Shown here piece after piece: positions 7,935 through 9,933 of a stretch of DNA of 9,933 nucleotides. The stretch covers positions 1-9,933 of the forward strand of contig JAFRQN010000275.1 of assembly GCA_017428585.1 (NCBI GenBank), in the 5' to 3' direction. The notes under the pieces are model-generated. The model made no database searches. It was not told where the DNA came from and worked only from the letters and a program-made list of their open reading frames with translations. Position 1 is the stretch's first letter, and each line of letters opens with the position of its first letter. This stretch comes from Bacteroidota bacterium. Its GTDB lineage: Bacteria > Bacteroidota > Ignavibacteria > Kapaibacteriales > UBA2268. The position numbers and the translations under genes are program-made.

Positions 7935-7942
7935 CAAATATA
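7935..7942 (-). promoter_or_regulatory. Bacteroidota -7 promoter element for the propeller-DUF2851 operon
   Basis: The minus strand reads TATATTTG, an exact match to the TAnnTTTG -7 element used by the Bacteroidota primary sigma factor. Transcription would begin near 7928-7932, giving a 5' leader of about 75 nt to the ATG at 7856. It lies just downstream of the hydrogenase terminator, where a new promoter is expected. The -33 TTTG is not clear at the expected spacing; only AATT is seen there. No Shine-Dalgarno sequence precedes the ATG, which is usual for this group. Confidence 0.55.
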
Positions 7943-8001
7943 CAAAATTTTTATCAATTTAAATTAATAAATTAATCAATCAAATGAATATACAACTCTG
8001 C

Positions 8002-8040
8002 AAAAAAAAATCTAATCAATAGATATTGATTAGATTTTTT
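8002..8040 (-). terminator. Strong intrinsic terminator of the hydrogenase operon
   Basis: A perfect 10-bp inverted repeat, TCTAATCAAT (8011-8020) and ATTGATTAGA (8025-8034), encloses a four-base loop. It is flanked by nine A on the left and six T on the right, which extends the pairing. On the minus strand this gives a stem followed by an unbroken run of U, starting about 27 nt after the hydrogenase stop codon. The A and T tracts make it potentially bidirectional, but no plus-strand gene is present. It separates the hydrogenase operon from the next unit. Confidence 0.88.
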
Positions 8041-8067
8041 ATAAATATAATTTTTAATTATATATTT

Positions 8068-9933
8068 TTATTTTTTGTTCTGTTTATCAAATAATTGTGC
8101 TTCTATTTCTTTAACGATGGTATCAAAATCAGCACCGCCATAAATTTTATTACCGATACTAACATTTGGACCTTTATCACAATTTTCCATACAGAAATTA
8201 GCTTTTACTTCTACATATTCCGTCAAGCCGCGTTCTTCAATTAAACCTAATATACGTTTTAGCATATCTTGAGAACCCTTCATAAAGCAGTTTGTACCTA
8301 CACAAACACTAATAGAAAGCTTATTGCCGTTATTTTCAAGAATAGCCATACCATCTTCAGAAATACGTTTTCTGTTGTGATAATGAGTATGCAATAAGTG
8401 ATGAGCTATTTCACCTCCTATTTCTCCAAGATGGTTCTTATAAAGTTCTTGTATATAAGGATTATCTTGAGATTTATGAATTTGAAGCATTGTATCTGCC
8501 TCATATAATCCTTTAGTACGATCTGTACGTGTAGCTTTATCAAAATAAACTGGTTGACCAGCACCACCGATACAGCCACCTGGACAAGTCATAACTTCTA
8601 CAAAATGATAACTCTTTCTACCTGCTTTAACATCTTCTATAAGACGTCTTGCATTTCTCAATCCATGAACAACAGCTATTTTAACAGTAGTACCACCTAC
8701 TTCAAGTTCAACTTCTCTTAATCCTTCTTCTCCACGTACATCTGTAAATGCTATATTTGATAAAGTTTTACCTTCAACTATTTCAACGATATAACGTAAA
8801 GCAGCTTCTGTAACACCGCCTGTATTACCAAAAATAACGCCAGCACCAGTTTTGTAGCCAAATGGTAAATCAAAGTTTTCAGGAGCCATATCTTTGAAAC
8901 GAAGACCTGATTGTTTTATCATTGTAGCTAATTCTTGTGTTGTCAAAACGTAATCATTATCTGGCATACCGTCAGTTGTAAATTCTGGACGTTTTGCTTC
9001 TGCTTTTTTAGCAGTACAAGGCATAATAGCAACAACTACAAGATTTTTACGATCTATATTTAACATTTCTGGTAAATATTTCTTAGCTACTGCTCCAAAC
9101 ATTCCCATTGGAGACTTACAAGAAGATAAATTAGGAAGCATTTCAGGATAGTATTGTTCCATAAATTTAACCCATGCAGGACAGCAGGAAGTAAACATAG
9201 GAGTTACACCACCATTCTTTAATCTTCCAACAAATTCTGTAGCTTCTTCTACAATTGTTAAATCAGCAGTAAAAGAAGTATCATATATTTTATCAAATCC
9301 AACAGAACGAAGAGCTGCTACCAATTGACCTGGCATTACAGTTCCAGCAGGCATTCCAAATTCTTCACCAATAGCTACTCTTACAGCAGGTGCGAAATGA
9401 ACAACAACTGTCTTATTAGGATTATCAATTTCTTTCCATACTTGATCTATTTGAGAATTAGGTACTATTGCACCTGTTGGACAAACTCTTGAACATTGGC
9501 CGCAGTCAACACAGTCAACATGAGCAATTCCTTTATTAAATGCAGGGACAACATGAGTATTAGCTCCACGCCATGCAAAATCAATTGCACCAATTCCTTG
9601 TATTTCTTCACAAGCACGTACACAATCACCGCAAAGGATACATTTATTTGGATCACGTACTAATGCTGGAGAACTACAATCAAGAGGAAGTGTATTCTTG
9701 CCGCGATTGAATCTAACTTTAGTTACGCCTAATTTTTTAGCTATATCCTGCAATCTACAAGCAGTAGATTTGCTGCAAGTAGTACAATTATGTTCATAAC
9801 TTGCTAACAATAATTCGATAGTAAATTTACGAATTTCTCTCAATTGTTGAGTATTTGTTTTTACTACCATACCAGCTTCTGGTACAATTGTACAAGAGGT
9901 ATTTATACCTCTACCCTGAATATCCACAAGGCA
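8068..9933 (-). CDS. hydA: [FeFe] hydrogenase catalytic subunit HydA, 5'-truncated by the window edge
   Basis: The visible 621 residues start inside the N-terminal plant-type [2Fe-2S] domain: the frame stays open to the edge and reads CLVDIQG...TSC, whose Cx12C spacing matches the last two ligands of that cluster. The GTG at 9925-9927 is therefore an internal Val. Next come a NuoG-like [4Fe-4S] region (Cys50, Cys53, Cys59) and two ferredoxin clusters (Cys98/101/104/108 and Cys141/144/147/151). The H-cluster domain has all three signatures: TSCCPAW (248-254), MPCTAKKAE (304-312) and EVMTCPGGCIGGAGQP (446-461). A hydrogenase small-subunit segment follows (about 480-520). The tail is a thioredoxin-fold [2Fe-2S] domain with Cys544/549 and Cys581/585. 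This layout fits the HydA of cytoplasmic NAD(P)- and ferredoxin-linked, often electron-bifurcating HydABC enzymes such as that of Thermotoga. HydB and HydC partners would be expected upstream, outside the window. One oddity is Tyr46 at the usual His ligand position of the first [4Fe-4S] cluster. The stop is TAA. Confidence 0.95.
   Translation of the reverse strand, partial: CLVDIQGRGINTSCTIVPEAGMVVKTNTQQLREIRKFTIELLLASYEHNCTTCSKSTACRLQDIAKKLGVTKVRFNRGKNTLPLDCSSPALVRDPNKCILCGDCVRACEEIQGIGAIDFAWRGANTHVVPAFNKGIAHVDCVDCGQCSRVCPTGAIVPNSQIDQVWKEIDNPNKTVVVHFAPAVRVAIGEEFGMPAGTVMPGQLVAALRSVGFDKIYDTSFTADLTIVEEATEFVGRLKNGGVTPMFTSCCPAWVKFMEQYYPEMLPNLSSCKSPMGMFGAVAKKYLPEMLNIDRKNLVVVAIMPCTAKKAEAKRPEFTTDGMPDNDYVLTTQELATMIKQSGLRFKDMAPENFDLPFGYKTGAGVIFGNTGGVTEAALRYIVEIVEGKTLSNIAFTDVRGEEGLREVELEVGGTTVKIAVVHGLRNARRLIEDVKAGRKSYHFVEVMTCPGGCIGGAGQPVYFDKATRTDRTKGLYEADTMLQIHKSQDNPYIQELYKNHLGEIGGEIAHHLLHTHYHNRKRISEDGMAILENNGNKLSISVCVGTNCFMKGSQDMLKRILGLIEERGLTEYVEVKANFCMENCDKGPNVSIGNKIYGGADFDTIVKEIEAQLFDKQNKK

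Noticed and set aside
9925..9927. GTG as the start codon of the hydrogenase gene
   Set aside because: The frame continues to the window edge and the residues before it (Cys-Leu) complete the [2Fe-2S] motif CLVDIQG...TSC. The GTG is an internal Val and the true start lies outside.
1..9933. CRISPR array, tRNA/rRNA, insertion sequence or attachment-site repeats
   Set aside because: No regularly spaced repeats, transposase-like reading frames, terminal inverted repeats or tRNA-like folds were seen by reading both strands. The small gaps between genes (17-142 bp) leave little room.

Overview
The window reads as a very AT-rich chromosomal segment from an anaerobic member of the Bacteroidota/Chlorobiota (FCB) superphylum. 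Four things support this: a C-terminal type IX secretion (T9SS) sorting domain on a large secreted protein, a TPR lipoprotein resembling the T9SS component PorW/SprE, a DUF2851 protein (a family I know mainly from this group), and a Bacteroidota-type -7 promoter element (TATATTTG). The sorting-domain style (NPS...T.VSYGV ... LFDILGKE ... PGIYLLNL) resembles Ignavibacteria/Kapabacteria more than classical Bacteroidales, but that finer placement is a guess. The cytoplasmic multi-cluster [FeFe] hydrogenase points to fermentative, H2-metabolising life.

All five genes lie on the minus strand, so transcription runs from high to low coordinates. At the right edge is the 3' part of a HydA-type [FeFe] hydrogenase (8068-9933; its 5' end is outside the window), closed by a strong hairpin terminator at 8002-8040. 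A new transcription unit starts near 7930 from a TATATTTG element. It carries a secreted 816-residue Asp-box beta-propeller protein with Ig-like domains and a T9SS sorting domain (5406-7856), and 17 bp later a 344-residue DUF2851 protein (4354-5388). After a 140 bp AT-rich gap comes a PorW/SprE-like outer-membrane lipoprotein (1565-4213), possibly ended by a hairpin over its stop codon (1554-1581). Last is a 14-helix Wzx-type polysaccharide flippase (1-1482).

A reasonable joint reading is a cell-surface block: a T9SS component, one T9SS cargo, and a lipid-linked glycan flippase that may serve surface polysaccharide, next to an unrelated energy-metabolism operon. There are no tRNA or rRNA genes, CRISPR arrays, insertion sequences or long repeats. 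I see no wholly new system. The points most worth a second look are a Tyr at the position of the usual cluster-ligand His in the hydrogenase, a PD...ExH pattern in DUF2851 reminiscent of a PD-(D/E)XK nuclease core, and an Asn-rich linker of about 125 residues splitting the PorW-like protein.
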